A stretch of DNA of 64,000 nt, taken from the NCBI RefSeq assembly GCF_019352175.1, contig NZ_JACBYI010000005.1, positions 1-64,000 of the forward strand, read 5' to 3'. This DNA comes from Paenibacillus sp. S150. GTDB lineage: Bacteria; Bacillota; Bacilli; Paenibacillales; Paenibacillaceae. This document shows, one piece after another, positions 25,852 to 34,517 of the stretch (its first letter is position 1; every line of letters begins with the position of its first letter). The position numbers and the translations under genes were made by a program. A model generated the notes under the pieces. The model was not told where the DNA came from. It searched no databases and saw only the letters and a list, made by a program, of their open reading frames with translations.

Positions 25852-25902
25852 AGATCAATCTTCTTATAACAAGGATAATAGAATAGATGGGAGAAGAGCA
25901 GG

Positions 25903-26676
25903 ATGGAACTGGAAGGCAAAATTGCTGTAGTTACCGGCGCAGCCAGCGGTATCGGTCTAAGTATTGCAGCCCGCCTGGCGGAGGATGGGGCGACGGTTGT
26001 TGTTTGTGATCTGAATGGGAAGGCTGCGGAGACGGCTGCCGAACAGCTGCCCGGCACTGGGGTCCACCATGCGGTATCGGTGGATGTAACGAATAAGAGC
26101 CAGGTGCAGGAGGCCTTCAAGTCCATTATTGACCGTTACGGTGTTATTGATATTCTGTGCAACAATGCCGGTGTGTCCACGATGAACCGGATCGAGGATC
26201 TGACGGAGAAGGAATGGGATTTCAACTTCAATGTCAATACAAAGGGAGTGTTCCTGTGTACACAGGCCGCCTTTCCTTATATGAAGGAAAAAGGTAAGGG
26301 GAAGATTATCAACACCGCTTCCATGGCCGGCAAAAGAGCAACTCCGCTCCTCGCGCATTACGCTGCTTCCAAATGGGCGGTAGTCGGCTTCACCAAAAGC
26401 GCAGCGGTCGAATTCGCCCCCTTCGGCGTAACTGTCAACTGTGTCTGTCCGGGCTTCGTCAAGACGGGCATGCAGGAGCGGGAGCTGATCTGGGAAGCGG
26501 AGCTTAGAGGCATGACTGTGGAGGAGGTTCAGGAGGAATATATCCGGCTTACGCCGATGGGCCGGATTCAACAGCCTGAGGATGTGGCGAAGGCGGTCTG
26601 GTTCCTTGCGACCGAGCATGCAGGCTTCATCACCGGCGAAGCGCTGGATGTAACGGGCGGCGCGCATCTGCTGTAA
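25903..26676 (+). CDS. Short-chain dehydrogenase/reductase (FabG-like)
   Basis: This is a 257-residue classical SDR with TGAASGIG (11-18), NNAG (87-90), catalytic S140, Y153 and K157 (HYAASKW), and the end motif GEALDVTGGAHLL. GGGAGAAGAGCAGG precedes the ATG at 25903. Such enzymes oxidise sugar alcohols, hydroxy acids or similar secondary alcohols. Within this operon it probably oxidises an intermediate produced by the oxygenase or kinase steps; the order is not determinable. Confidence 0.93.
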   Translation: MELEGKIAVVTGAASGIGLSIAARLAEDGATVVVCDLNGKAAETAAEQLPGTGVHHAVSVDVTNKSQVQEAFKSIIDRYGVIDILCNNAGVSTMNRIEDLTEKEWDFNFNVNTKGVFLCTQAAFPYMKEKGKGKIINTASMAGKRATPLLAHYAASKWAVVGFTKSAAVEFAPFGVTVNCVCPGFVKTGMQERELIWEAELRGMTVEEVQEEYIRLTPMGRIQQPEDVAKAVWFLATEHAGFITGEALDVTGGAHLL

Positions 26677-26718
26677 CAAGTTATGCACTACTAATGTCCG
26701 TGATCGGAGGAGACACGC

Positions 26719-28338
26719 ATGAAGTTGCAATTCAATCCCATGGAGTACCCTTACCCATCCCGCCGCACTGCGGTTTACGGCAGGAAGGGAATGGTGGCAA
26801 CCTCCCAGCAGCCCGCGGCACAAGCGGGTCTGGATATCCTTAAGAAAGGGGGCAACGCCGTCGATGCTGCCATCGCCGCAGCGGCCTGCCTGACTGTCGT
26901 GGAGCCGACCTCCAATGGCATCGGAGGCGATGCCTTCGCACTCGTCTGGATGAAGGACCGCCTTCACGGGCTGAATGCCAGCGGACCGGCGCCGGCCGGA
27001 ATCTCAATTGAGCAGCTGGAGGCCTCCGGCCTGACCGAGATGCCGGTCTACGGCTGGACGCCGGTTACTGTGCCGGGAGCGCCCTCAGCCTGGGCTGCCT
27101 TGTCGGAACGTTTCGGGCGGCTCGCACTCGCGGAAGTGCTGGCACCGGCCATCCGTTATGCGGAGGAAGGCTATGCAGTATCCCCGACGCTCAGCTATTT
27201 CTGGAGCATGGCGTTTGAACGCCACCGCAAGGAAATGGAGCCGGAGCTGTTCGGGCAGTGGCAGGGAACCTTTACGGTGAACGGCCGGGCGCCGCGTCCG
27301 GGTGAGATCTGGTCGTCTCCGGACCACGCCTCTACGCTGCGGGCAATTGCAGAGAGCGGGGCGGAGGCCTTCTACCGCGGCGGCCTGGCGGAGCAGATTG
27401 ATGCTTATTCACGGGCGAATGGTGGGTATCTGCGGGCTGGTGACCTGGCTGCGTACCGTCCGGAATGGGTAGAACCGATCAGCTCCAATTACAAGGGGTA
27501 CGATGTCTGGGAGATTCCGCCGAATGGACAGGGAATTGTCACTCTGATGGCACTCAACATCCTGAAGGGGCTGGAGCCTGAGACGATGAATGACGCGCGG
27601 ATCTGCCACCGCCGGATTGAGGCGGTCAAGCTGGCGTTTGAAGACGGCCTGTGGGAGGTCACAGACCCGGCCTTCATGGAGTCAGGGGCGGTTCAGCGTC
27701 TGCTGTCCGAGGAATACGCCGCCCGGCAGCGGGAACGGATTGCCGAGGAGGCGCTTCTGCCGGGCACGCCGCCGATTCCGACAGGAGGAACGGTGTATCT
27801 GTGCACGGCGGATGATGAAGGGAATATGGTGTCCTATATCCAGAGCAATTATATGGAGTTTGGATCGGGCCTGGTTGTACCGGGAACGGGAATTGCCCTC
27901 CATAACCGGGGGCATTCCTTCTCGCTTAATCCGGCGCACCACAATGCGCTTCAGCCCGGAAAACGGACCTATCATACCATCATTCCGGGCTTCCTGTCGC
28001 GTGATGGCCAGCCTATCGGGCCGTTCGGAGTCATGGGCGCTTTCATGCAGCCTCAGGGCCATCTGCAGGTGCTGCTGAACACGCTTGATGAAGGGATGAA
28101 CCCGCAGGCGGCGCTGGATATGCCCCGGTGGCGCTGGGAGAGCGGCCGGAAGGTGCTGATCGAGCCCTCTTTCCCCGAGGATCTGGCAGAAGCGCTTAGA
28201 CAGCGGGGGCATGAGCTGGAGATCGGCAGCAATCCCGGCATGTTCGGGCGGGGGCAGATTATCTGGCGGGACCCGGGTACAGGCGTCCTCTGCGGCGGAA
28301 CCGACCCCCGTACGGACGGCTGTGTCGCCGCCTGGTAA
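26719..28338 (+). CDS. Gamma-glutamyltransferase-family Ntn hydrolase (YwrD-like)
   Basis: This 539-residue protein has the complete GGT fold. The N-terminal SNGIGGDAFALVW, the autocleavage site before T358 (PTGGTVYLC) and the later GTGIALHNRGHSF and ANDIG-like MPRWRWESG segments are visible. Family proteins self-cleave into two subunits and hydrolyse or transfer gamma-glutamyl amides, or act as amidases on cephalosporin-like acyl amides. There is no signal peptide, so this one is cytoplasmic, like YwrD. That fits intracellular cleavage of an amide-bearing substrate after import. CGGAGGAG precedes the ATG at 26719. Confidence 0.92.
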   Translation: MKLQFNPMEYPYPSRRTAVYGRKGMVATSQQPAAQAGLDILKKGGNAVDAAIAAAACLTVVEPTSNGIGGDAFALVWMKDRLHGLNASGPAPAGISIEQLEASGLTEMPVYGWTPVTVPGAPSAWAALSERFGRLALAEVLAPAIRYAEEGYAVSPTLSYFWSMAFERHRKEMEPELFGQWQGTFTVNGRAPRPGEIWSSPDHASTLRAIAESGAEAFYRGGLAEQIDAYSRANGGYLRAGDLAAYRPEWVEPISSNYKGYDVWEIPPNGQGIVTLMALNILKGLEPETMNDARICHRRIEAVKLAFEDGLWEVTDPAFMESGAVQRLLSEEYAARQRERIAEEALLPGTPPIPTGGTVYLCTADDEGNMVSYIQSNYMEFGSGLVVPGTGIALHNRGHSFSLNPAHHNALQPGKRTYHTIIPGFLSRDGQPIGPFGVMGAFMQPQGHLQVLLNTLDEGMNPQAALDMPRWRWESGRKVLIEPSFPEDLAEALRQRGHELEIGSNPGMFGRGQIIWRDPGTGVLCGGTDPRTDGCVAAW

Positions 28339-28433
28339 GCAGGATCGAGCGAATGGAGAGGTGCAGGCAACGTTCAACAATAGCAACGACATGCTGATAT
28401 TTTACTAACATGACCGATAAGGAGAGAGTGCCA

Positions 28434-29273
28434 ATGACTTGGTTAAAAGAGGTAATCGGAACCGAGAAAGCGATTATTGCCATGTGCCACTTAAATGCGC
28501 TGCCCGGTGATCCCGGGTTCAATCCCGAGAAGGGGATGGAGGATGTGGTGGAGTGGGCAAAAAAAGACCTCATGGCACTGCAGGATGGCGGTGTGGATGC
28601 AGTCATGTTCTCCAACGAATTCAGCCTGCCTTATCTTACGGATGTCAAGACTGAGACGGTGGCTGCGATGGCCCGGATCATCGGGGAGCTGATGCCGATG
28701 ATCCGTGTGCCGTTCGGAGTAAATGTGCTCTGGGATGCCAGAAAATCGCTGGATCTGGCTGCTGCCACCGGAGCCAAGTTCGTGCGCGAGATTTTCTCCG
28801 GGGTATATGCCAGCGACTTCGGCCTCTGGAATACGAATGTCGGTGAAACCATCCGCCATCAGCACCGGATCGGAGCGTCCGGTGTGAAGCTGCTGTATAA
28901 CATTGTGCCTGAGGCTGCGCAATACCTGGCCCACCGCGAGGTCAGCAGCATTGCCAGAACGACGGTGTTCAACAACCGGCCGGATGCGCTTTGTGTATCC
29001 GGGTTAACCGCAGGCGCACCAACAGATTCCCAGACTTTGCGGCTCGTGAAGGACGCTGTTCCGGGGACGGTTGTGCTGGCGAATACAGGCATGCGCCTGG
29101 ACTCCGTGGAGACCCAATTGTCTGTAGCCGACGGTGCGGTTGTGGGGACGACCTTCAAATATGAAGGCATCTTTGAAAATCATGTGGATGTCCAGCGGGT
29201 TGCCGCCTTCATGAACAAGGTTAAGCAGTTCAGAAAGGGCGTTCTGGAAGAAGCCAGAACTACCCTCGTCTAG
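28434..29273 (+). CDS. BtpA/SgcQ-family protein
   Basis: This 279-residue TIM-barrel-like protein belongs to the BtpA family: MCHLNALPGDPGF near the start, GGVDAVMFSNEF, VPFGVNVLWDARKSLDLAAA and GAKFVREIFSGVYASDFG. The family is named after a photosystem I biogenesis factor, but its bacterial members (for example SgcQ) are usually encoded among sugar uptake and catabolic genes. The biochemical activity is not established. ATG at 28434 follows AAGGAGAGAGTGCC; a longer reading from 28410 lacks a ribosome binding site. Its presence supports a sugar or nucleoside-like substrate. Confidence 0.9.
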   Translation: MTWLKEVIGTEKAIIAMCHLNALPGDPGFNPEKGMEDVVEWAKKDLMALQDGGVDAVMFSNEFSLPYLTDVKTETVAAMARIIGELMPMIRVPFGVNVLWDARKSLDLAAATGAKFVREIFSGVYASDFGLWNTNVGETIRHQHRIGASGVKLLYNIVPEAAQYLAHREVSSIARTTVFNNRPDALCVSGLTAGAPTDSQTLRLVKDAVPGTVVLANTGMRLDSVETQLSVADGAVVGTTFKYEGIFENHVDVQRVAAFMNKVKQFRKGVLEEARTTLV

Positions 29274-29474
29274 GGCGGGACGGCGAAACGAATGCCTGGT
29301 ATGAAATAGGGGCTGCAATTATAGCAGTGCTTCACGATCGGCATCTAAGGGGCTGCGAGGAAATTAGCGGTACTTTATTTCGTCGCAGTCTAAGACGGTT
29401 CTGCTTGCTGCCTGCTTCCGCGATTAAGCGGGGGCAGGCGCTTATACTCTGGTTCATGTGGAGGGTGGATGGTT

Positions 29475-30098
29475 ATGGGGAATGGGTTGAGCGGGCTGGC
29501 CGCACTCACCGGCACGGCTTGGGAATGGATGAATGAGCCCCGGCACTGGCAGCTTGAGAATGGGGTGCTGAAGATGACGGCAACACAGGCGGAGGATTTC
29601 TTCAATGATCCGCAGAATGAAAGCAAGGTGGCGACTGCGCCATTCGCATATACGGAGCTTGCCGGGAATTTTGCCGTTCAGGTACAGGTTGGTGTGGAAA
29701 TGAAGGCGCAGTGCGATTCAATCTGTCTCATGATGTTCGATACGGAGGCTAATTGGGCTAAAATTTGCTTTGAGCACATGAATACTGAGCCTTCGATTGT
29801 AACCGTCATAACCCGGGAGCGGTCGGATGATTGTATCTCCGGGAGGGTGGCTGCGCAGGAGCCTTATTTGCGATTATCGCGGTATGATAACGTTTTTGCC
29901 TTCCACAGCTCGGAAAACGGAGCCGACTGGTCTGTTGTCCGCTATTTCCGGCAGGAAATGCCGGAGACGGTCAAGGTGGGGCTGGTCGTGCAGTCGCCGT
30001 CCGGTCCTGAATGCACAGGAAGCTTCCGCTCCTTCCGTGTGCTGAAGAACAGGGAACGGGATGTCCGGATTATCGGCATGGCGGGGGAGCCTTCATGA
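29475..30098 (+). CDS. DUF1349-family protein (concanavalin-like fold)
   Basis: This 207-residue protein shows the DUF1349 pattern: KMTATQAEDFFNDPQ at the N-terminus, then TAPFAYTELAGNFAVQVQV and CFEHMNTEPSIVTVITRERS. The fold is a beta sandwich related to concanavalin A, often found near glycoside-processing genes; its role is unknown. ATG at 29475 has GGAGGG nine bases upstream, whereas the ATG six bases earlier is too close to it. The stop overlaps the next start by four bases. About 200 bases of AT-poor spacer separate it from the BtpA gene, with no clear promoter or terminator. Confidence 0.85.
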   Translation: MGNGLSGLAALTGTAWEWMNEPRHWQLENGVLKMTATQAEDFFNDPQNESKVATAPFAYTELAGNFAVQVQVGVEMKAQCDSICLMMFDTEANWAKICFEHMNTEPSIVTVITRERSDDCISGRVAAQEPYLRLSRYDNVFAFHSSENGADWSVVRYFRQEMPETVKVGLVVQSPSGPECTGSFRSFRVLKNRERDVRIIGMAGEPS

Positions 30099-30901
30099 CA
30101 ATTCTATATGCCGGCGGCCAGGCCTGTGATGTTGATGTTGTTGTTTTCGATAAGGACGGTCTGCTGTTCGACTCCCGGCATTTCTGGAAGATGCTTGCCT
30201 ATGCCCGGCTGCAGGTGCTCACCGAAGTGATCGGGTCCGAGGGGGCCGCGGAATGGTGCCGCCTGTTCGGGGTGCGCACTGCACATGAAGAGCTAGACGG
30301 GGCGGACCCGGACGGGATCTTTGCACTGGCGTCCCCTGAGGAGGAAATCGTAGTTACGGCTTCCGTAATCCGTTCCTTTACAGGTCTTGACTGGGGGGAG
30401 TGCCGAAGCCGTGCGCAAGCTGTATTTAAGCAATCGGACGCCGGGTTTGACCTTGCCGGTGCGCTGCGGCCTAAATCCGGCTTCCCGTTTATCTTCGACC
30501 GCCTTGAACGGGCGGGGCTTGCTTATGGTATTGCAACCTCCGATGATCTGAGCCGCACGCTGGTCTCGCTTGAGCAGTTCGGCCAGTCTGGGCGGACCCG
30601 CTTCATTGTCACACCGAAGGATGTGAAGCGCGGCAAGCCGAATCCCGATATGCTGGAGCGGGTTGCGGAGCTTACAGGGACGATGCCTGCCAGAATTGCC
30701 ATGGTAGGTGATTCTTTTGTGGATGTGCAGATGGCGCGTGCAGCGGGCTGCATCGGAATCGGCATCCCCGATGATCCGGCCATGAAGCTGAAAATGCTGC
30801 CCTTTGCGGATATCATCCTGGACTCGCTTGAAGAAATTCGTGTTCCCGGTGATGAGGATGCAGCACCGTCCGTATATATAGCTGCGGGTGAAGGGGGCTA
30901 A
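30095..30901 (+). CDS. HAD-superfamily phosphatase
   Basis: This 268-residue hydrolase has motif I as FDKDGLLFDS (nucleophile D19, acid/base D21), motif II T in IATSDD, motif III K in KRGKPNPD and motif IV in VGDSFVDVQMA. This is the phosphoglycolate-phosphatase/beta-phosphoglucomutase-like branch with an alpha-helical cap. It should dephosphorylate a small phosphate ester, perhaps a product of the FGGY kinase branch. The ATG overlaps the preceding stop (ATGA at 30095-30098), so translation is coupled. Confidence 0.9.
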   Translation: MTILYAGGQACDVDVVVFDKDGLLFDSRHFWKMLAYARLQVLTEVIGSEGAAEWCRLFGVRTAHEELDGADPDGIFALASPEEEIVVTASVIRSFTGLDWGECRSRAQAVFKQSDAGFDLAGALRPKSGFPFIFDRLERAGLAYGIATSDDLSRTLVSLEQFGQSGRTRFIVTPKDVKRGKPNPDMLERVAELTGTMPARIAMVGDSFVDVQMARAAGCIGIGIPDDPAMKLKMLPFADIILDSLEEIRVPGDEDAAPSVYIAAGEGG

Positions 30902-31314
30902 TGCGGTGGGGTACATTTTGCCGGGAGTTTGCCGGCCTGCCTCCGGACACGGCAATCGGGCATTTGCATCTGCATGTTAAGGGGATGCGCCACGCGGAAA
31001 GGTTCTATTGTGGAGTGATGGGCTTCGCAGCTACGCTTCATTATGGGCCTTCCGCCCTGTTCGTAGCTCCCGGCGGGTATCACCATCATCTCGGGCTGAA
31101 CATCTGGGCGGGTCCCGGAGCGCCGACGCCGCCGGAGCATGCCGCCGGTCTGAAGGAATATACGATTGTGCTTCCCGGAGAGACGGAGCTGGAGGCTCTG
31201 GCCGCACGGCTGCGGACAGCGGGCGTAGAGCTGACGGCCGGGGAAGACGGACTGCGTTTTCGCGATCCGTCCGAGATTGGAGTCCGGCTGGTCGCGGAGT
31301 GCGCTGAAGTATAG
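30901..31314 (+). CDS. VOC-family protein (extradiol-dioxygenase-like half)
   Basis: This 137-residue single-domain VOC protein starts at an ATG that shares one base with the previous stop. Metal-ligand candidates are the His in IGHLHLHVKG, the His cluster in GYHHHLGLNIW, and a Glu near the C-terminus. The pattern (GHLHLHV, then FVAPGGYHHHLGLN) is that of the C-terminal half of CatE-like catechol 2,3-dioxygenases, but the N-terminal half is absent. It could be a small isomerase, a lyase or a true ring-cleaving enzyme acting as an oligomer. Beside a Rieske oxygenase, aromatic-ring processing is a reasonable but unproven idea. Confidence 0.85.
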   Translation: MRWGTFCREFAGLPPDTAIGHLHLHVKGMRHAERFYCGVMGFAATLHYGPSALFVAPGGYHHHLGLNIWAGPGAPTPPEHAAGLKEYTIVLPGETELEALAARLRTAGVELTAGEDGLRFRDPSEIGVRLVAECAEV

Positions 31315-31409
31315 ATATATATAGAAGCAGAATATGCATTACTTATCGCCGGGGCTGGAATTTCTGTGAGGGTATCATCAGTTTGCCGTTTGCGGAATGG
31401 AGGAGATCG

Positions 31410-33155
31410 ATGGAATCGGACAATAAGAACAACGAAGATTCGTATGCGGGATACATCCGAATGATACAGCGGCAATATGAACTGGTGGAGGATGAGCTTC
31501 CGCCAACCCATCTTTGCGGCGGCATGACCGAGGTTATGGTTCCAGTCCGTGACGGGACTAAGCTGAACACGAGGATCTATGTCCCCGCCGGGACCGGGCC
31601 ATGGCCGGTCATACTGGAACGGAATCCCTATCCTGACATGCACCCGGTAGCTGAGCTTGCGGCCTGGGAATGGACGAAGTACGGTTATGCCGCCGTTTTG
31701 CAGGATTGCCGGGGCACAGGAGGTTCTGAAGGAAGGTGGGAGCCGTTCGAGAACGAGCGCAATGATGGGCTTGATGTCATTCATTGGATCATAGAGCAGT
31801 CATGGATGAACGGCAGTATGGCTATGAATGGCCAGTCTTACGGAGGTTTCGTGCAGTGGATCTTGGCTGACCGCCTGCCTCCGGAGGTGAAGACCTTGTT
31901 CATTGGCGTATTCGGTACGGAACGGCACCGGCAAATGTACATGAACGGTATGTTTCGCCATGAAATATACACGTTCTGGGCTGTACAAAATAATGGAGCC
32001 GCACCGCTGGCTGATCCCGGAGGCGTATACCGGAGCATGCTTCAGCATGTACCGCATATCGAAGCCGATGCTGCCAGTATTGGACAGGAGCTGCCCTGGT
32101 ACCGTGAATGGCTGCTGAGTCCGGGAGCGGATGCCGCAGCATGGGATGTGGAGCCGTGGTCGGGGCTGCAGGCAATGCCTGGACTGGTCAGTGTGCCGTT
32201 ATATCTGTTCGGAGGCTGGTTCGACCATCATCTGGACGGGATGATGTGTGCATATGAAGGGCTGCCTGATCAGGTGAAAAGCGCAAGCCGCTTTGTGATC
32301 GGACCCTGGGTTCATACGCTGCAAACCGCAGGAGATCTGGAAATGGGCAATGCTGAATCTAGTCCGCTGCGCGAAGCGATACTCTGGTTCGACCACCAGC
32401 TAAAGGGCAAGCCGTATGCTTACAGCACAGGTGTGGTGGATACTTATGTGGTAGGAGATGACGGATGGCGGGCCTGGACCGATTGGGGAAGGCGGGATAA
32501 AACCCTTAAGCTGCATATGGACTCCGGGGGCTCCGTTGTGGACGGAGCGTTGAAGCTTATGGATAAACCGGGCGGTGAAGGGCGGATAACGTTCCGGTAT
32601 GATCCCCGTAAGCCGGTCCGCACGCTGGGCGGCGATGCCTTGTTGGCCTGGATTAATCCAGCCTTTGGGGGAAGCAGGCCGGCGAGTGTACTGCAGCTTG
32701 CCCCGGGCGAAAGGGAGGATATTATAACATTCGTTACAGAGCCGTTTCATGATGAGCTTGCTATAGCGGGTGCAATCAGAGCCTGTCTGAGTGTCCGGTC
32801 CGATGCGGTGGACACGGCGTTTACGGTCAAGGTATCCGAGATGAAGGGGGATGGAGGCGCTTATAATATTCGTGACGGAATCACCACTCTTGCTTACCGC
32901 AACGGAGCCGGTTCTCCACAGGACTATGTACCGGGAGATACTGCCGGTCTTGAGATAGAGCTGTGGCCCGTGGCCTGGACCCTGTCCGCCGGTTCCAGGC
33001 TTAGAGTGGATATATCCTCATCCAACTTCCCTGCCTATCACCTGCACTCCAATCACGCCGGCAACTGGGCGCTGCAGCAAGAGTTCCGCGCTGCTAACCA
33101 GACTCTACTTACGGGGGCGGAGCATAACGCCTGGATTGAAATTCCTTTGGGATAA
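31410..33155 (+). CDS. CocE/NonD-family serine hydrolase (X-Pro dipeptidyl-peptidase S15 type)
   Basis: This 581-residue hydrolase has the alpha/beta-hydrolase domain first (nucleophile S143 in NGQSYGGF, oxyanion region ERNPYPDM) and a C-terminal jelly-roll domain ending in SNFPAYHLHSNHAGNW, as in cocaine esterase. Catalytic Asp and His are expected near FDHHLDG and GPWVHT. Members cleave esters or amides, including cocaine and glutaryl-cephalosporins. GGAGGAG sits five bases before the ATG at 31410, which is preferred to a TTG 27 bases upstream. No signal peptide is seen. It is the last gene of the operon, followed by a terminator. Confidence 0.92.
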   Translation: MESDNKNNEDSYAGYIRMIQRQYELVEDELPPTHLCGGMTEVMVPVRDGTKLNTRIYVPAGTGPWPVILERNPYPDMHPVAELAAWEWTKYGYAAVLQDCRGTGGSEGRWEPFENERNDGLDVIHWIIEQSWMNGSMAMNGQSYGGFVQWILADRLPPEVKTLFIGVFGTERHRQMYMNGMFRHEIYTFWAVQNNGAAPLADPGGVYRSMLQHVPHIEADAASIGQELPWYREWLLSPGADAAAWDVEPWSGLQAMPGLVSVPLYLFGGWFDHHLDGMMCAYEGLPDQVKSASRFVIGPWVHTLQTAGDLEMGNAESSPLREAILWFDHQLKGKPYAYSTGVVDTYVVGDDGWRAWTDWGRRDKTLKLHMDSGGSVVDGALKLMDKPGGEGRITFRYDPRKPVRTLGGDALLAWINPAFGGSRPASVLQLAPGEREDIITFVTEPFHDELAIAGAIRACLSVRSDAVDTAFTVKVSEMKGDGGAYNIRDGITTLAYRNGAGSPQDYVPGDTAGLEIELWPVAWTLSAGSRLRVDISSSNFPAYHLHSNHAGNWALQQEFRAANQTLLTGAEHNAWIEIPLG

Positions 33156-33202
33156 TACGGGCCTATGGTGCCGGGGGAACATAACGGCAGTTTGACGCGC
33201 AT

Positions 33203-33242
33203 AGCGCCTTTTAAGTCGGAAGCGGCTTAGAGGCGCTTTTTG
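33203..33242 (+). terminator. Terminator of the catabolic operon
   Basis: AGCGCCT (33203-33209) pairs with AGGCGCT (33231-33237) around a 21-base loop, followed by a T run. Confidence 0.7.
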
Positions 33243-33272
33243 GGATGCTTTTTGAACGAATAATGAAAAATA

Positions 33273-33301
33273 TTGATCTGCTTTTACTGATTGTGTATAA
33301 T
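33273..33301 (+). promoter_or_regulatory. Promoter of the DeoR-family regulator gene
   Basis: TTGATC (33273-33278) and TATAAT (33296-33301) are separated by 17 bases. The -35 hexamer itself is a TTGATC-type putative operator half, which would allow autoregulation. The leader to the start codon is long (about 150 bases) and contains a small hairpin (TGCCGC / GCGGCA, about 33377-33394). Confidence 0.6.
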
Positions 33302-33459
33302 TTTATTCATAAACTTTCAAAATAATTACAGTATTTTGTATTCTATACTGGAATAATGAAATGTCATCGTCTGAAGTGCCGCAAAAGAGCGGCATATATG
33401 TCTATCTGATCAGTTCCGTGTTATATTGTGTCTATTAATGTCTGGAGAGAGGTTTTCTT

Positions 33460-34206
33460 ATGACGAGTTCCCGTGAAAAGGAAATTATCAAGTTACTGCA
33501 GGACAAGTCCCCGCTTAAGATCGAGGAGCTGGCCAGGCTGCTTCAGGTGTCCGAGCCTACCGTAAGACGCGATCTGATTGCCATGGAACGCAAAGGGCTG
33601 ATTCTGCGGGAGCGAGGGGGGGCATCTTTGCCCGGGCTTGGTGTGGAGCCGCTGTTCACCCAGCGGCAGAACCAGAATCATGAGCTGAAGCGGAACATCG
33701 CCAAGTACGCTGCCAGTCTCGTCAAGCCGGGGGATGTAATCGCACTGGATGCGGGGACGACAACCGTAGAGCTTGCCAAGGAGCTGCTGAAGCTGGAGAA
33801 CCTGACAGTCTTTACTTATTCCATGCCTGTGGCGTTTGTCCTGACAAGAAGTCTGCATGACATTTATGTCATTGGGGGTCATCTCCGCAAATCCGAGCAG
33901 TCAATGGTAGGCAATCTGGCTATGGATATGATCCGGCAATTTAATTTCGATTATTTCTTTATGGGGCTTGGCGGATTTAATGAAGAGAACGGTCCTACGG
34001 ATTATATTCTCGATGAGGTCGAGATGAAGCGGCTCATCATTCAGCGCTCGAAGAAGGTTATCGCCCTTGCCGATATTTCAAAGTTTGATAACGCTTCACT
34101 CGTCAAGGTGTGCGAGTATGAAGAGATCGATGAGATTGTGACCAATATTCCGGAAAAGGATGAACGGGAACGTCTCCGGTTCCATTCGAATATTACTTTG
34201 GTATAG
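33460..34206 (+). CDS. DeoR/GlpR-family transcriptional regulator
   Basis: This is a 248-residue repressor. The N-terminal helix-turn-helix reads IEELARLLQVSEPTVRRDLI, then MERKGLILRERGG. The C-terminal sugar-phosphate isomerase-like domain has the effector-binding DAGTTTVELAKEL. DeoR proteins normally sense a phosphorylated sugar, which here could be the product of the FGGY kinase. GGAGAGAGG lies nine bases before the ATG. It stands between the catabolic operon and the importer genes, both of which carry TTGATC-type sequences in their promoters, so it is the likely regulator of the whole 17 kb system. Confidence 0.93.
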   Translation: MTSSREKEIIKLLQDKSPLKIEELARLLQVSEPTVRRDLIAMERKGLILRERGGASLPGLGVEPLFTQRQNQNHELKRNIAKYAASLVKPGDVIALDAGTTTVELAKELLKLENLTVFTYSMPVAFVLTRSLHDIYVIGGHLRKSEQSMVGNLAMDMIRQFNFDYFFMGLGGFNEENGPTDYILDEVEMKRLIIQRSKKVIALADISKFDNASLVKVCEYEEIDEIVTNIPEKDERERLRFHSNITLV

Positions 34207-34372
34207 AGGCGGCGCGGACAATAATAGAATACGGAAAGGTTTTCTGCGGAACGGAGTGGGCCGATGGCTTGCGGATGTTTCGCTTTTTTGTGTTCAAAAG
34301 CTTATATATAACATAAACATAACAAAAAAAGTTACTTAAAATATAAATAATTGATCAAATAGTTTCAGATAA

Positions 34373-34432
34373 TGATTATTATTGATTAAATTATAAATAA
34401 ATATTGACTGCAATTAATGTGTGACCTATAAT
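34373..34432 (+). promoter_or_regulatory. Promoter of the importer permease genes
   Basis: TTGACT (34404-34409) and TATAAT (34427-34432) are 17 bases apart. The 13-base string TGATTATTATTGA (34373-34385) also occurs at 36458-36470 before the binding-protein gene. TTGATCAA lies at 34351-34358. Confidence 0.7.
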
Positions 34433-34517
34433 TCGATATAATATGAAAGGTAGTCTTCGATACAATGTCATGTTTTATTACATTATCAACGGGAACTATA
34501 TTGGAGGTGGATTGCTC

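Noticed and set aside
25957..26967. Long minus-strand open frames opposite the catabolic genes, for example here and at 24751-25695 and 22489-23295
   Set aside because: They lie antisense to genes with clear conserved domains, lack ribosome binding sites and read as low-complexity Arg/Leu/Gln/His-rich sequence typical of GC-rich shadow frames.
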